Positions 6,677-7,142 of a DNA stretch of 7,142 nt are shown here, in pieces (position 1 is the stretch's first letter; each line of letters begins with the position of its first letter). The position numbers and the translations under genes are program-made. Origin of the DNA: an uncultured Porphyromonadaceae bacterium (GTDB lineage Bacteria > Bacteroidota > Bacteroidia > Bacteroidales > Muribaculaceae); contig CAMWOD010000051.1 of assembly GCA_947175715.1 (NCBI GenBank), positions 1-7,142 on the forward strand. The letters are read 5' to 3'. A model generated the notes under the pieces. It searched no databases. It was not told the origin of the DNA and saw nothing but the letters and a program-made list of their open reading frames with translations.

Positions 6677-7142
6677 TCAATGTTGATGTTGATCCTCGTC
6701 CCACCCCGACGACATCTCGAACTGTCGGTGCTGCTCGGGAGCGTAGTAGAGTTGGCGCATCACCTGCACGTTCTCCAAGCGCTCGGCGGGAACATTATTA
6801 TAGTACTCAACGGCGGCTACCGAATCAGTGGCAATAGCACGGCCATAAATCTGGGCGGCGCGTTGTGCCCAGGCCTGACTGTCGGAGCGGTCGATGGCGT
6901 CGCAAAGGCGCATGTACACTATCGACAGGCGCGCAAGGCGTGTGGCACTCATCGTGTCGGTCACCGACGTGCCAAATTGCTCATCGATGATCTTTACAGC
7001 CTCATCGTAGCGGCAGCTGTCGATGGTGGCCTCAAGTTGTGCTATCTGGTCGATCTTCTCATCTCCTCCACCGCTACATGAGGCGAAAACAATGAATATA
7101 AAAGAAATTAACAGTGTAGTGAAAACTTTCTTAAACCTATAA
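6677..7142 (-). CDS. Small lipoprotein of unknown function, 5' end cut off by the right edge
   Basis: The frame is open from the right edge to the TGA at 6677-6679, giving 154 visible residues; the start codon is not in the window, because no ATG or GTG occurs before the signal peptide. The visible start is YRFKKVFTTLLISFIF, a basic and hydrophobic signal segment. It is followed by a lipobox, FASC, whose lipid-carrying Cys codon is at 7076-7078. The mature part begins CSGGGDEK; the Gly and acidic residues after Cys resemble Bacteroidota lipoproteins sent to the outer membrane. The rest is predicted helical and rich in Ala, Asp and Gln, with TPR-like stretches (YDEAVKIID and AAQIYGRAI), and ends in DEDQHQH. 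I recognise no family. A GTG at 6962-6964 could start a 95-residue version, but that would discard the signal peptide. The stop lies 5 bp from the SUI1 start, so the two are probably co-transcribed. Confidence 0.75.
   Translation of the reverse strand, partial: YRFKKVFTTLLISFIFIVFASCSGGGDEKIDQIAQLEATIDSCRYDEAVKIIDEQFGTSVTDTMSATRLARLSIVYMRLCDAIDRSDSQAWAQRAAQIYGRAIATDSVAAVEYYNNVPAERLENVQVMRQLYYAPEQHRQFEMSSGWDEDQHQH

Noticed and set aside
6672..6704. Longer SUI1 form starting at GTG 6702-6704
   Set aside because: The 11 added residues (GRGSTSTLTH after the start) are the out-of-frame reading of the lipoprotein gene's end, and the ATG at 6669-6671 gives clean 5-bp spacing.
6325..6837. A 170-codon open frame on the plus strand across the SUI1 and lipoprotein genes
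   Set aside because: It is low-complexity Ser/Pro/Arg sequence, a typical antisense shadow of two well-supported minus-strand genes.
7097..7142. AT-rich stretch at the right edge resembling a Bacteroidota promoter on the minus strand
   Set aside because: The bases are in the open frame of the lipoprotein signal peptide, which accounts for the composition. No convincing pair of -33 and -7 elements can be placed within the available sequence.

Overview
The window looks like ordinary chromosome from a member of the Bacteroidota, most likely a gut-type Bacteroidales of moderate GC such as a Muribaculaceae or Prevotellaceae relative. This is an inference from several signs. There are no Shine-Dalgarno sequences at any start. 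The right-hand lipoprotein has a Cys-Ser-Gly-Gly-Gly-Asp-Glu start to its mature part. A bacterial SUI1/eIF1-like protein is present, and there is a long AddA/RecB-type helicase-nuclease that begins directly with its Walker A strand. A secreted CE1-type esterase sits beside a GH3 glycosidase. I cannot name the genus.

Left half, plus strand (1-2991): the 3' part of an alpha/beta-hydrolase esterase of the CE1/esterase D type is followed after 3 bp by a complete GH3 beta-glycosidase of 778 aa with a Sec signal peptide. The two are almost certainly co-transcribed. Together they suggest removal of acyl groups from a plant-type glycan and hydrolysis of its oligosaccharides in the periplasm. No SusC/SusD genes or regulators are in view.

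Right half, minus strand (7142 down to 2995): three tightly spaced genes read leftwards. They are a lipoprotein whose start lies beyond the right edge, a 110-aa SUI1-domain protein (5 bp gap), and a 1107-aa UvrD-type helicase with a C-terminal RecB-family nuclease domain (20 bp gap, TTG start). The last is a recombinational-repair enzyme for double-strand breaks and is unrelated in function to the glycan genes.

The two operons converge with only 3 bp between their stop codons. The plus-strand terminator, a perfect 13-bp stem with a 3-nt loop and a T tract, therefore lies inside the 3' coding end of the helicase-nuclease gene. That is the most interesting structural feature here. The window is otherwise fully coding. 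I found no RNA genes, mobile elements, CRISPR arrays or defence islands, and nothing that supports a previously undescribed system.
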